NCBI GenBank assembly: GCA_900696495.1
Contig: CAADGI010000017.1
Location: 1 to 64,000, forward strand
Direction of reading: 5' to 3'
Length of the DNA stretch: 64,000 nt
Source: an uncultured Alphaproteobacteria bacterium
Lineage (GTDB): Bacteria > Pseudomonadota > Alphaproteobacteria > Micavibrionales > Micavibrionaceae
Below the pieces are notes generated by a model. That model saw only the letters and a list, made by a program, of their open reading frames with translations. It was not told the DNA's origin and made no database searches. Of the stretch, positions 1 through 7,042 are shown piece after piece; positions within the stretch are counted from its first letter, which is position 1; each line of letters starts with the position of its first letter. A program made the translations under genes and the position numbers.

Positions 1-1
1 A

Positions 2-76
2 TGGCTGGGGCGCTAGGGATCGAACCTAGGAATGGCGGTACCAAAAACCGCTGCCTTACCGCTTGGCTACGCCCCA
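2..76 (-). tRNA. tRNA-Gln (anticodon UUG)
   Basis: Read on the minus strand this 75-base stretch folds as a full cloverleaf. The acceptor stem TGGGGCG pairs with CGCCCCA, the discriminator is G and the 3' CCA is encoded. The anticodon stem GCGGT/ACCGC holds the 7-base loop TTTTGGT, giving anticodon TTG. The T-arm contains GGTTCGATCC. The weak U1-A72 pair is typical of tRNA-Gln. It lies 70 bases downstream of pstB on the same strand, so it could be read from that operon or from its own promoter; neither is decided by the sequence. Confidence 0.95.
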
Positions 77-84
77 ATCCGTGG

Positions 85-110
85 AATTGGTGCCAGAAAC
101 TACACCAATT
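85..110. other. Inverted repeat between pstB and tRNA-Gln
   Basis: AATTGGTG at 85-92 is matched by CACCAATT at 103-110 around a 10-base loop. It sits in the 70-base gap between the end of pstB and the tRNA gene. No run of T follows on either strand, so it is not a standard intrinsic terminator. It may be a processing or 3'-end stabilising hairpin. The perfect 8-base arms are seen; any role is inference. Confidence 0.3.
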
Positions 111-146
111 ATAAAGGCTTGCGCAAGGGTTTTACATACCCCGGAC

Positions 147-932
147 TTAGCCGAATTTACCCTCGATATAGTCCCTGGTCTGCTGCTGGAGGGGGTTATT
201 GAAGATCTGGGCGGTCGGCCCGGCTTCGATGATTTTACCCATGTGAAAGAAGGCCGTTTCGTCTGACAGACGCTCGGCCTGCTGCATGGAATGGGTGACT
301 ATGACAATAGTAAATTTCTTCTCCAGTTCACGGATCAATTCCTCGATACGCGCAGTGGCGATCGGGTCGAGCGCCGAGCACGGTTCATCCATCAAAATCA
401 CCTCCGGCTCGGTGGCAATCGCGCGCGCAATGCAAAGGCGTTGTTGCTGACCGCCTGAAAGAGACGTTCCCGGAGCGGCCAGCCTGTCTTTGACCTCTTC
501 CCACAATCCGACACGCTCAAGCGTGCCCTGCACGAGGGCATCGAGTTCATCGCGCCCGGCGACGAGACGGTGAATGCGCGGGCCGTACGCTACGTTCTCA
601 TAGATTGATTTGGGGAAGGGATTGGGTTTCTGGAACACCATGCCAATTTTCTGGCGGAGCAGGATTACATCGACCGAGCGTTCGTAGATGTCATGACCGT
701 CGAGGAAAATTTCGCCGGTGACGCGGCAATTTTCGACAACGTCGTTCATGCGGTTCAGGCAGCGTATGAAGGTGGATTTTCCGCAGCCCGAGGGGCCGAT
801 AAGGGCCGTGACCTTGTTGACCGGGATATCGAGATTGATGTCGAACAGCGCCTGTTTCGTGCCGTAAAAGGTGCTGACCCCCCTCGCCGCCATGCGGATG
901 TCTTCGTGATTTTGTCTCTGCTGCGCTTTCAT
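147..932 (-). CDS. pstB: Phosphate ABC transporter ATP-binding protein PstB
   Basis: This is the cytoplasmic ATPase that drives high-affinity phosphate import with PstA and PstC. The 261-residue length is normal for the family. Walker [10 protein letters not shown] is at about residues 46-54, the ABC signature LSGGQ at 158-162, Walker B VILMDEP at 178-184 and the switch histidine near 214, so all catalytic elements are present. It is the last gene of the leftward pst operon, 7 bases after pstA. The phoU gene that often follows pstB is absent; a tRNA-Gln gene follows instead. Confidence 0.97.
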   Translation of the reverse strand: MKAQQRQNHEDIRMAARGVSTFYGTKQALFDINLDIPVNKVTALIGPSGCGKSTFIRCLNRMNDVVENCRVTGEIFLDGHDIYERSVDVILLRQKIGMVFQKPNPFPKSIYENVAYGPRIHRLVAGRDELDALVQGTLERVGLWEEVKDRLAAPGTSLSGGQQQRLCIARAIATEPEVILMDEPCSALDPIATARIEELIRELEKKFTIVIVTHSMQQAERLSDETAFFHMGKIIEAGPTAQIFNNPLQQQTRDYIEGKFG

Positions 933-939
933 GTTTTAC

Positions 940-2292
940 CTACCATTTGATTTCAAAACGCTGGCGCACCCATGCCGCCAGCGCATTAATGACTACAAGA
1001 ACAAAAAGCAAAACGATGATCGCTGCGGCGGTGTTTTCCACGAAGCCGAATTCGGGATTATTGGTCCAGAGATAGACCTGCACGGGCAAAGTGGTCGCGG
1101 GATCGGTGATGGTTTTTGGGATATCTGTCAGAAACGCGACCATGCCGATGAGAAGCAAAGGCGAAGTTTCGCCGAGCGCGCGGGCGATGCTGAGGATCAC
1201 GCCTGTCATGATACCCGGCAACGCGTAGATGAATGTGTGGTGCATGGCGACCTGCACAGGGTTGGCGCCCATTGCCAGCGCCGCATAGCGCACCGAGTGC
1301 GGCACCGCGCGCAAGGCGTTACGTGTCGCAATCACGATGACGGGCATGACGAGCAACGCCAGAACAAGGCCGCCGACCAGCGTGGAAGAGCGCGGCATGC
1401 CAAGGATATTGATATAAATGGAAAGCCCGAGAAGACCGTAAATAATGGACGGGACGGCGGCAAGATTGTTGATATTGATCTCGATCAGGTCGGTCAGCCA
1501 GTTTTCCTTCGCGAATTCCTCCAGATACAGGGCCGTGGCAACGCCGAGAGGAAAGGCCACGGCGATGCAGACAAAGATGGTGAAGAGCGAACCGATGAAG
1601 CTGCCGAGAATTCCCGCCTGCTCCGGTTCCTGTGAATCGCCACCGGTGAAAAACTGCCTGTTAAAGACTTTTCTGAGTCTTTCCTTGTCGATCAGTTCCT
1701 TGAGCATGGAGAATTGCCTGGTGCTGACCTTGTAATGGCTGATGCCGATTTCAGATTTCAGCGAATGGCGCTTGATGAACATATCGACATTGCTGGCGGC
1801 GGGAAGCCATAGCTCCCCTCTTCTACCGACGAGCGACGGGTCATTTATAACCATTTCACACAGTTGATAATACCCGGCCTTGCTGACCAGTGCATACAGT
1901 TCAAATTTCTGCGCACGCGGCATGTCGGCAGGAAAAAGATATAAAAGGCCGTTTCGAACCAGCTTTCTGTAATCGGCTTTTGACAATACGGCGGGATCGT
2001 TCGTGCCTTCCGGGTCAAGAATTTCCTTTGAAAATTCGATCGGGATGTAAAGCTGGACCCGCGTGAAGGCGCTATATCCATTGCCCAGAATGTTCAGGAT
2101 AAGGCTACCAAGAAACAGCGCGGATAACGCAATCGATATGAATCCGAAGAATTTGAATTGCTTTTCTCTGCGCTTTCTTCCGGCGATCCATTTTTGCGCG
2201 GGTGTTACGCCATAAGAAAAGACAAAAGGGTTCTTGTTTTTCTGGATACGGCGCAAAACGAGGCGCGCCTGTCTTCCCGTTCGTTTAAGCAT
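940..2292 (-). CDS. pstA: Phosphate ABC transporter permease PstA (long N-terminal form)
   Basis: This is one of the two inner-membrane permeases of the Pst phosphate importer. The first ~200 residues are an extension with one membrane helix and a soluble region, matching the DUF3333-type N-terminus common in alphaproteobacterial PstA. The C-terminal ~250 residues carry the ABC permease fold with the coupling motif around ALAMGANPVQVAMHHTF. A start at 2316 is open in frame, but the ATG at 2292 overlaps the pstC stop in ATGCTTAA. That 8-base overlap is a typical translational-coupling arrangement, so I prefer 2292 (450 residues). Confidence 0.93.
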   Translation of the reverse strand: MLKRTGRQARLVLRRIQKNKNPFVFSYGVTPAQKWIAGRKRREKQFKFFGFISIALSALFLGSLILNILGNGYSAFTRVQLYIPIEFSKEILDPEGTNDPAVLSKADYRKLVRNGLLYLFPADMPRAQKFELYALVSKAGYYQLCEMVINDPSLVGRRGELWLPAASNVDMFIKRHSLKSEIGISHYKVSTRQFSMLKELIDKERLRKVFNRQFFTGGDSQEPEQAGILGSFIGSLFTIFVCIAVAFPLGVATALYLEEFAKENWLTDLIEININNLAAVPSIIYGLLGLSIYINILGMPRSSTLVGGLVLALLVMPVIVIATRNALRAVPHSVRYAALAMGANPVQVAMHHTFIYALPGIMTGVILSIARALGETSPLLLIGMVAFLTDIPKTITDPATTLPVQVYLWTNNPEFGFVENTAAAIIVLLFVLVVINALAAWVRQRFEIKW

Positions 2293-3196
2293 TCTGCTGC
2301 CTGTAGCGTTTGACAATAATCTGTGCGGCCATGTTGAGCAGGAACGTCATGATGAAAAGCGCAAAACCCAGCGCAAAGGCGGCAAGGGTTTTGGGGCTGT
2401 CGAATTCATGATCGCCGACGAGCAGCGTGACGATCTGCACCGTGGCCGTGGTTACTGCCTCCAGCGGATTGACCGTTAGTTTGGCGCTCAAGCCCGCTGC
2501 CATGACGACAATCATGGTTTCGCCGATGCCGCGGGAAATGCCGAGCAAAACCGCGCCGATGATACCTGAAAAAGCGGCGGGAATAATGACATGACGGACA
2601 GTTTCGTAAGGCGTGGCGCCCATGGCGAAAGAGCCGTAAATGAGGCTTTTCGGCACAGCGCTGATGACATCTTCAGAAAGCGACATGATGAAGGGCGTGA
2701 TCATGATGCCCATGACGACGCCCGCCGCGAGCGCACTTTCGGAAGCCACCTCCAAGCCTAAATAATCACCCGCGCTTCGTATCAGAGGCGCGAAGGCGAC
2801 CACGGCGAAATAGCCGTAAACGACCGTAGGAATACCTGCCAGGATTTCAAGAACAGGCTTCGCGGCGTTCCTGAAGCGTGGCGTGGCGTAAACGGAAAGA
2901 TAGATGGCGGCCAGCAAGCCGAGCGGCGTGGCGACCGCCATGGCGATGGCGGCGATCATCACCGTTCCGACAAAAATCGGAACCGCGCCGAAGGAACCGG
3001 AACTGCCGGCCTGATCGGCGCGGATGGCGGTCTGGGGGCTCCATTCCGTGCCGAAGAAGAAATTAAGCGGCGAAACATGCGAGAAAAACCGCATGGTCTC
3101 CGAGAACACGGAAAGCACGATCAGCACCGTGATCAGGACAGAGAGCACGGTGCTGAGTTGAAGAAATGCTTTAATGATGCGGTCGGACGTTCTCAA
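2285..3196 (-). CDS. pstC: Phosphate ABC transporter permease PstC
   Basis: This is the second inner-membrane permease of the phosphate importer. It has 303 residues with about six membrane helices and the permease coupling loop around SFAMGATPYETVRH. The only start that keeps the first helix is a TTG at 3196. It lies immediately after the TAG stop of the porin and in the same frame, with only a weak GTGGGA upstream. Translation is therefore probably coupled to termination of the porin. The length resembles the short enterobacterial PstC rather than the longer forms of many alphaproteobacteria. Confidence 0.92.
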   Translation of the reverse strand: MRTSDRIIKAFLQLSTVLSVLITVLIVLSVFSETMRFFSHVSPLNFFFGTEWSPQTAIRADQAGSSGSFGAVPIFVGTVMIAAIAMAVATPLGLLAAIYLSVYATPRFRNAAKPVLEILAGIPTVVYGYFAVVAFAPLIRSAGDYLGLEVASESALAAGVVMGIMITPFIMSLSEDVISAVPKSLIYGSFAMGATPYETVRHVIIPAAFSGIIGAVLLGISRGIGETMIVVMAAGLSAKLTVNPLEAVTTATVQIVTLLVGDHEFDSPKTLAAFALGFALFIMTFLLNMAAQIIVKRYRQQNA

Positions 3197-4555
3197 CTAG
3201 AAATCCCACTGCGTGCGAAGGGTCATGACCTGCGGATCGTCATCGGCCACGATCGCTTCGTCGTCCGTGTTCACATCGACATAATTGAACATCATGCGGA
3301 TGTTATCGCGGAGATACCAGTTGACGCCGAACGTGTAGTTATTCATTTCGCCGCCTGTCACGCCTGCGCCCTCATCGTTCAGATCAAGATTGTCGGCGCG
3401 GGCGAGGCTTTCCCACGCACCCCAGTTGCCCTCCTTGACATCGAAAGGCTTGTCGGGTTTGACGCGGTCGAAATTGCCGACATCGCCCTTGTAAGGTCTG
3501 CTTTCGCCGGTCAGGAAGTAGCTTGCCTGGGCGTACCAGCCATCGAATGACGGATCCGAGCCAGACGAACGTTCGATGTCGTAGCGCAGATATTCACCCT
3601 GCACCGAGAACGGGCCGAACACGCCAGCCGCCTCGACGCCGCCGACCATAACGCTGTCGACATTCGTGATGGCGCCGGTCGTGATCATGTTACTGCCGGT
3701 TCCAGCGGGCTTGCCCGAAAGCGTGACGGCTTCCGTTGTCGCGTTGGGCGCACGGTAGCTGCCGCCGAGACCCAGATGGAGCACGTTGGGGCTGTCCTGC
3801 AGCAGGTCGACGGAGCCGCGCGCGTCGAACGACCAGCTTTCGTCGTCTGTCGTATTCGCGCTTGCGTCTTCGTTGAAAATGCCGCCCGCGAGCGACCAGT
3901 TTTCACCGCCGCCCTTCGCCGCGAACCCAATGATTTCATCACGGGTGAAAGCCGTGGTGACGGGCGCCTGCTCGACGAACTCCATGTAGTTGCTGCTGGT
4001 GTTCTGCTCGAGACCTAGCGGCGGCTTAAAGTTCCCAAGCCAGAAATCGGTGACTTCAAAGCCGGTGTAGGCCAAGTAAACTTCCTTGAAGTTGACGGCC
4101 TCGCCGCCGAAATCGAGCTCGGCCTTGTAGTTAAAGTCCTCGCCGAGATCGCCGCGGAAACCAAGACGGGCGCGGCGGAAATTCGCCCCGTCCGGATGGT
4201 CTTTTTTGTCATCCTGAAAGTGCGTGAAATCAAGATGCACACGGCCCAGCGGCTGGAAGGAATATTTGCCGTCAGCCGACTCGATCTTCAGGTTTTTACC
4301 CATCTTGATCTTGACTTCATCATCTCCACCCGCAGCAGGTGAAATCGAAGCCAGTTTCGCATCCTGGGATTCGATCCGGGTTTTCTGCGCCTCGATGATC
4401 TGGTTCTGGCTTTGCACCGTGGCACTCAGCTCTTCAACCTTGCCGGAGAGCTTTTCGAGCGCCGCCTGCATTTCTTCCATACTCATCTGCTTGCCGGCGT
4501 AGGCGGGTGTGCTGGCGAGCATCACCATCGCCGAAGTTAAGAGAAGTTTTTTCAT
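3197..4555 (-). CDS. Phosphate-selective porin O/P family outer-membrane protein
   Basis: This is an outer-membrane beta-barrel expected to pass phosphate or other anions to the PstS binding protein. From the ATG at 4555 it has a clear 20-residue signal peptide ending in TPAYA, then a coiled-coil segment of about 50 residues (MEEMQAALEKLSGKVEEL and following), then a barrel ending in the aromatic residue F. These are hallmarks of the OprO/OprP family. AGGAAAACGCAT just upstream supplies a ribosome site for 4555; a start at 4570 would add five residues before the signal peptide. It lies between pstS and pstC, which ties it to phosphate uptake. Confidence 0.88.
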   Translation of the reverse strand: MKKLLLTSAMVMLASTPAYAGKQMSMEEMQAALEKLSGKVEELSATVQSQNQIIEAQKTRIESQDAKLASISPAAGGDDEVKIKMGKNLKIESADGKYSFQPLGRVHLDFTHFQDDKKDHPDGANFRRARLGFRGDLGEDFNYKAELDFGGEAVNFKEVYLAYTGFEVTDFWLGNFKPPLGLEQNTSSNYMEFVEQAPVTTAFTRDEIIGFAAKGGGENWSLAGGIFNEDASANTTDDESWSFDARGSVDLLQDSPNVLHLGLGGSYRAPNATTEAVTLSGKPAGTGSNMITTGAITNVDSVMVGGVEAAGVFGPFSVQGEYLRYDIERSSGSDPSFDGWYAQASYFLTGESRPYKGDVGNFDRVKPDKPFDVKEGNWGAWESLARADNLDLNDEGAGVTGGEMNNYTFGVNWYLRDNIRMMFNYVDVNTDDEAIVADDDPQVMTLRTQWDF

Positions 4556-4595
4556 ATGCGTTTTCCTCATAAAATCGATTCCATTGAATTATAGG

Positions 4596-5690
4596 CTAGT
4601 TGGACTTGGCCGCAGAGGATAAAGCAGCCACCCGCTTTTCCATTTCGACCAGTTCCGCTTTCGGCAGAGAAATCAGCCCTTTCACAGCCAGGTAGCCTTC
4701 ATCGCCGGCGGCTTTTTCGCTGACGAACTCCTCGGCAAATTCCGCAAGACCCGGAACACTGCCAATATGCGCGTTTTTCACGTAGATGAATAACGGACGG
4801 GAGATGCTGTAGCTGCCGTCGGCGATGGCCGCGTAAGCCGGGGCCACGCCCGAGATTTTCGCCCCATGCACTGCGTCGGCGTTCTGCTCGAGGAAGCTGT
4901 ATCCGAATATTCCGAGAGCGTGCTCGTTGCTGCGAAGCTTTTGCACGATCAGGTTATCGTTTTCGCCTGCCTCGATGTAATGACCATCTTCACGAATGAG
5001 ATGGCATTCTTTTTTCCGGGCGTCATCGTCCGGGAAGGCGGCTTTGAATTCAGCGAGGCCGACACATGCTTTTTCCATGACCAGCTCGACGAAAGCATCG
5101 CGCGTTCCCGAAGTTGTCGGCGGACCGTAGACTTCGATTTTTTCAGCGGGAAGAGACGGATCGATTTCGTTCCAGTTCTTGTAAGGGTTGGCCACAAGCG
5201 CGCCGTCCTTGACGACTTTTTTGGCCAGAGCATTGAAAATCTGCTCTTTGGTCAGATCGAACTGGAAGGATTTTTTGGCGTTCGCCAGAACGATGCCGTC
5301 ATAACCGATCTTGATCTCGGTGACGTCCTTGACGCCGTTCTTTTCGCATTGCCCGCGCTCGGAATCCTTGATAGCGCGCGATGCATTGGCGATATCGGGG
5401 AAATCGTCGCCGACACCGGAGCAGAACAGTTTCAGACCGCCGCCAGTGCCGGAAGACTCAACGATTGGCGAAGCAAAATCAGTGGTATTGCCGAATTCCT
5501 CGGCGACCGTGGTTGCGAACGGATAGACCGTGGAAGAGCCGACAATGTGGATTTTATCGCGCGCATGGGCAATTCCAGGCATAAAAAAAACCGCCAAAGC
5601 GGTTACGGATAACATTAAAAACGAGCCGGACACGGGCGGCCTGTTGATGGACGGACCGGTGTTGGGCGGACTGACAGGTGTGAATTTCAT
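4596..5690 (-). CDS. pstS: Periplasmic phosphate-binding protein PstS
   Basis: This protein captures phosphate in the periplasm and hands it to PstCA. It has 364 residues with a long signal region ending near AHA at residue 43. The phosphate-site motif GSSTVYPF follows at about 51-58, and the SSGTGGG and SGTRDAF motifs further on bind the oxyanion. The ribosome site AAGGAGGG stands directly before the start, the strongest in the operon. It is the first gene of pstS-porin-pstC-pstA-pstB. I looked for a Pho box upstream and found none I would defend; a perfect hairpin at 5827-5844 is the only marked element. Confidence 0.96.
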   Translation of the reverse strand: MKFTPVSPPNTGPSINRPPVSGSFLMLSVTALAVFFMPGIAHARDKIHIVGSSTVYPFATTVAEEFGNTTDFASPIVESSGTGGGLKLFCSGVGDDFPDIANASRAIKDSERGQCEKNGVKDVTEIKIGYDGIVLANAKKSFQFDLTKEQIFNALAKKVVKDGALVANPYKNWNEIDPSLPAEKIEVYGPPTTSGTRDAFVELVMEKACVGLAEFKAAFPDDDARKKECHLIREDGHYIEAGENDNLIVQKLRSNEHALGIFGYSFLEQNADAVHGAKISGVAPAYAAIADGSYSISRPLFIYVKNAHIGSVPGLAEFAEEFVSEKAAGDEGYLAVKGLISLPKAELVEMEKRVAALSSAAKSN

Positions 5691-5826
5691 ATACCCTCCT
5701 TAAGAGCTTTGATCACAACTGTGCGGGAGTTTGCAAAAAGCGGAATGGAGAACAAGTCTTGTTTTTTAAAAATTTTTGTGCTATGCAATATATCTTCAAA
5801 TCGCAGAAAATTTTCCGACTGATTTC

Positions 5827-5844
5827 ATTGGGACATTTCCCAAT
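5827..5844. promoter_or_regulatory. Perfect inverted repeat upstream of pstS
   Basis: ATTGGGA, a 4-base spacer, then TCCCAAT form an exact 7-base dyad about 137 bases upstream of pstS and 52 bases after the end of the leftward gene at 5896. No T-run follows, so it is not a standard terminator. It could be an operator for the pst operon or a 3' hairpin of the upstream operon. The dyad is seen; its function is inference. Confidence 0.35.
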
Positions 5845-5895
5845 TCATCTTCCCATGATTGTTTTTTGTTAAAACCACAGCCGCAGTGAATGGCT

Positions 5896-6171
5896 TTAAT
5901 TTCTCTCGCCGATTCGCCTGATTCGGTTTTTGTCGATGATTGCGAACAGAATGACGAGGAAGGAGAACAGGCGGATGAGATAGAAAAACGGCTCCTCCTC
6001 GCCGGAATAATTGATCACGCCGAGCAATACGCGCCCTACGCCCTCAATGAAAAACGCCAGCGAGAAGAACAGGAAAAACCGGTCGCGCGTCGTCTTCCAG
6101 AAGCGCAGGAAAAACAGGCTGGCGATAAAACAGGAAAGCGCGACGGCGCCGAGCATCATGTAATTAATCAT
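5896..6171 (-). CDS. Small membrane protein, DUF5985-like (third gene of stress operon)
   Basis: This 91-residue protein has three hydrophobic segments (about residues 5-23, 31-51 and 62-80) and a basic C-terminus (KNRIRRIGERN). It resembles the small DUF5985 membrane proteins, a family of unknown function. The preceding gene at 6175 is similar in size and topology, so the two look like a related pair that may form a complex. The gene lies 3 bases after 6175-6432 and ends the leftward three-gene operon that starts at 6819. The family assignment is from memory of its look; the function is unknown. Confidence 0.7.
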   Translation of the reverse strand: MINYMMLGAVALSCFIASLFFLRFWKTTRDRFFLFFSLAFFIEGVGRVLLGVINYSGEEEPFFYLIRLFSFLVILFAIIDKNRIRRIGERN

Positions 6172-6174
6172 TGT

Positions 6175-6432
6175 CTACTCCGTATCCCATATAAGACCAT
6201 ATAAAAGCACGCACATGGAAACCAACGCCGTCGCCACACGCCAGATCGACAGATCAATCGTCGAAAAAATAAGTTCGTCGCCGATTACCAGGATATTGTT
6301 AAGCGTCAGGCCGACAAAGCAGAGGCCGCCCCAAAGCAGCAGTTTATAATGGCTCTGCTTGTAGGCCTGCAGTAAAAAGCAGGCGCATAAAAATGCCGTC
6401 AGCGCACACAGTCCGTATATAACGCCTGCCAT
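6175..6432 (-). CDS. Small membrane protein, DUF5985-like (second gene of stress operon)
   Basis: This 85-residue protein has three hydrophobic segments (about residues 5-22, 29-50 and 62-82) and few charged residues. It starts with the ATG directly after the stop of the gene at 6433-6819, so the two are surely co-transcribed and probably coupled. With its neighbour at 5896 it forms a tandem pair of small integral membrane proteins of the DUF5985 type. No catalytic motif is visible. Placement beside two hybrid histidine kinases suggests a signalling or envelope-stress role, which is inference. Confidence 0.7.
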   Translation of the reverse strand: MAGVIYGLCALTAFLCACFLLQAYKQSHYKLLLWGGLCFVGLTLNNILVIGDELIFSTIDLSIWRVATALVSMCVLLYGLIWDTE

Positions 6433-6819
6433 TTAATCCTTGTCCTTCCTGATCCTGAATGCGTTCGCGAATTCCTGGACCCTGGATTTAGATTTAGAAT
6501 GTATAAAATGAGTGACTGCCAGCAAGTAACGGCTGTAAATATCAGCGAGTTTCTCAACCATGGTTAGCAGTTCGGCTGACTGTGGCTGATAAAAATATTC
6601 AGATGATTCGTTTTTTGCGATCAATCCATTCTCCTGCAAATCATGAAGAAGCCATTCAGACTCTTCGTTACTGATGTACAGACGCTCGGCGATCGTGCGT
6701 ACATTATATTGTACGGCTGGATTGGCGCGCAGGAGAAGAAGCCCTTCGAGCTGGGCGATGGAGTCTATATTTTTGGAGATGAATCCACGCACATCTTCCG
6801 GTATCACGCTATCAGGCAT
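6433..6819 (-). CDS. Winged-helix-like regulatory protein (first gene of stress operon)
   Basis: This is a 128-residue soluble protein. Residues about 38-75 (YNVRTIAERLYISNEESEW and the LQENGLI segment after it) look like the helix-turn-helix and following strand of a winged-helix domain: an AERL-type first helix, a recognition-type helix, then a wing with a YFYQP strand. The C-terminal third is helical and ends in basic residues. It may be a transcription regulator or an adaptor. It is the first gene of a leftward three-gene operon with an EcfG-type promoter sequence 110 bases upstream. I do not recognise a named family. Confidence 0.65.
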   Translation of the reverse strand: MPDSVIPEDVRGFISKNIDSIAQLEGLLLLRANPAVQYNVRTIAERLYISNEESEWLLHDLQENGLIAKNESSEYFYQPQSAELLTMVEKLADIYSRYLLAVTHFIHSKSKSRVQEFANAFRIRKDKD

Positions 6820-6928
6820 TTTCCGCTCTTTTTCTTTTTAAGGAATTCACCTTATGTAAGAGCTTTCGCCATGGCAACCCAAAATGCCCTCTTTTTTAAC
6901 CCCTGCCCCAAGCAACGCGAAAAACCAA

Positions 6929-6954
6929 AACGCCCGAAACAGGCACTTGGTTCC
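6929..6954 (-). promoter_or_regulatory. EcfG-type (general stress) promoter candidate
   Basis: On the minus strand GGAAC (6954-6950) is followed after exactly 17 bases by CGTT (6932-6929). This is the alphaproteobacterial EcfG sigma-factor consensus. It faces the leftward operon starting at 6819 and would give a leader of about 100 bases. A second exact match is found before the SYLF gene at 41318. Chance matches of nine fixed bases in a short intergenic region are unlikely, but expression data are needed to prove use. Confidence 0.55.
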
Positions 6955-7042
6955 TTATAAAATAAAAAATATTTCTATTTACTTACAAAGGGTTGCTGCG
7001 AAAATATTCCTGTCTACAAAAAATATTTGAACAGGGATTTAA

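Noticed and set aside
1-76. tRNA-Gln as an integration site for a mobile element
   Set aside because: No integrase or attachment-site repeat lies near it; the neighbour is the core pst operon.
931-1635. A 234-residue open frame opposite pstA
   Set aside because: Very charged, low-complexity composition and full overlap with a sure pstA gene.
5691-5895. Pho box before pstS
   Set aside because: No pair of CTGTCAT-like half sites with the right spacing could be found on the minus strand.
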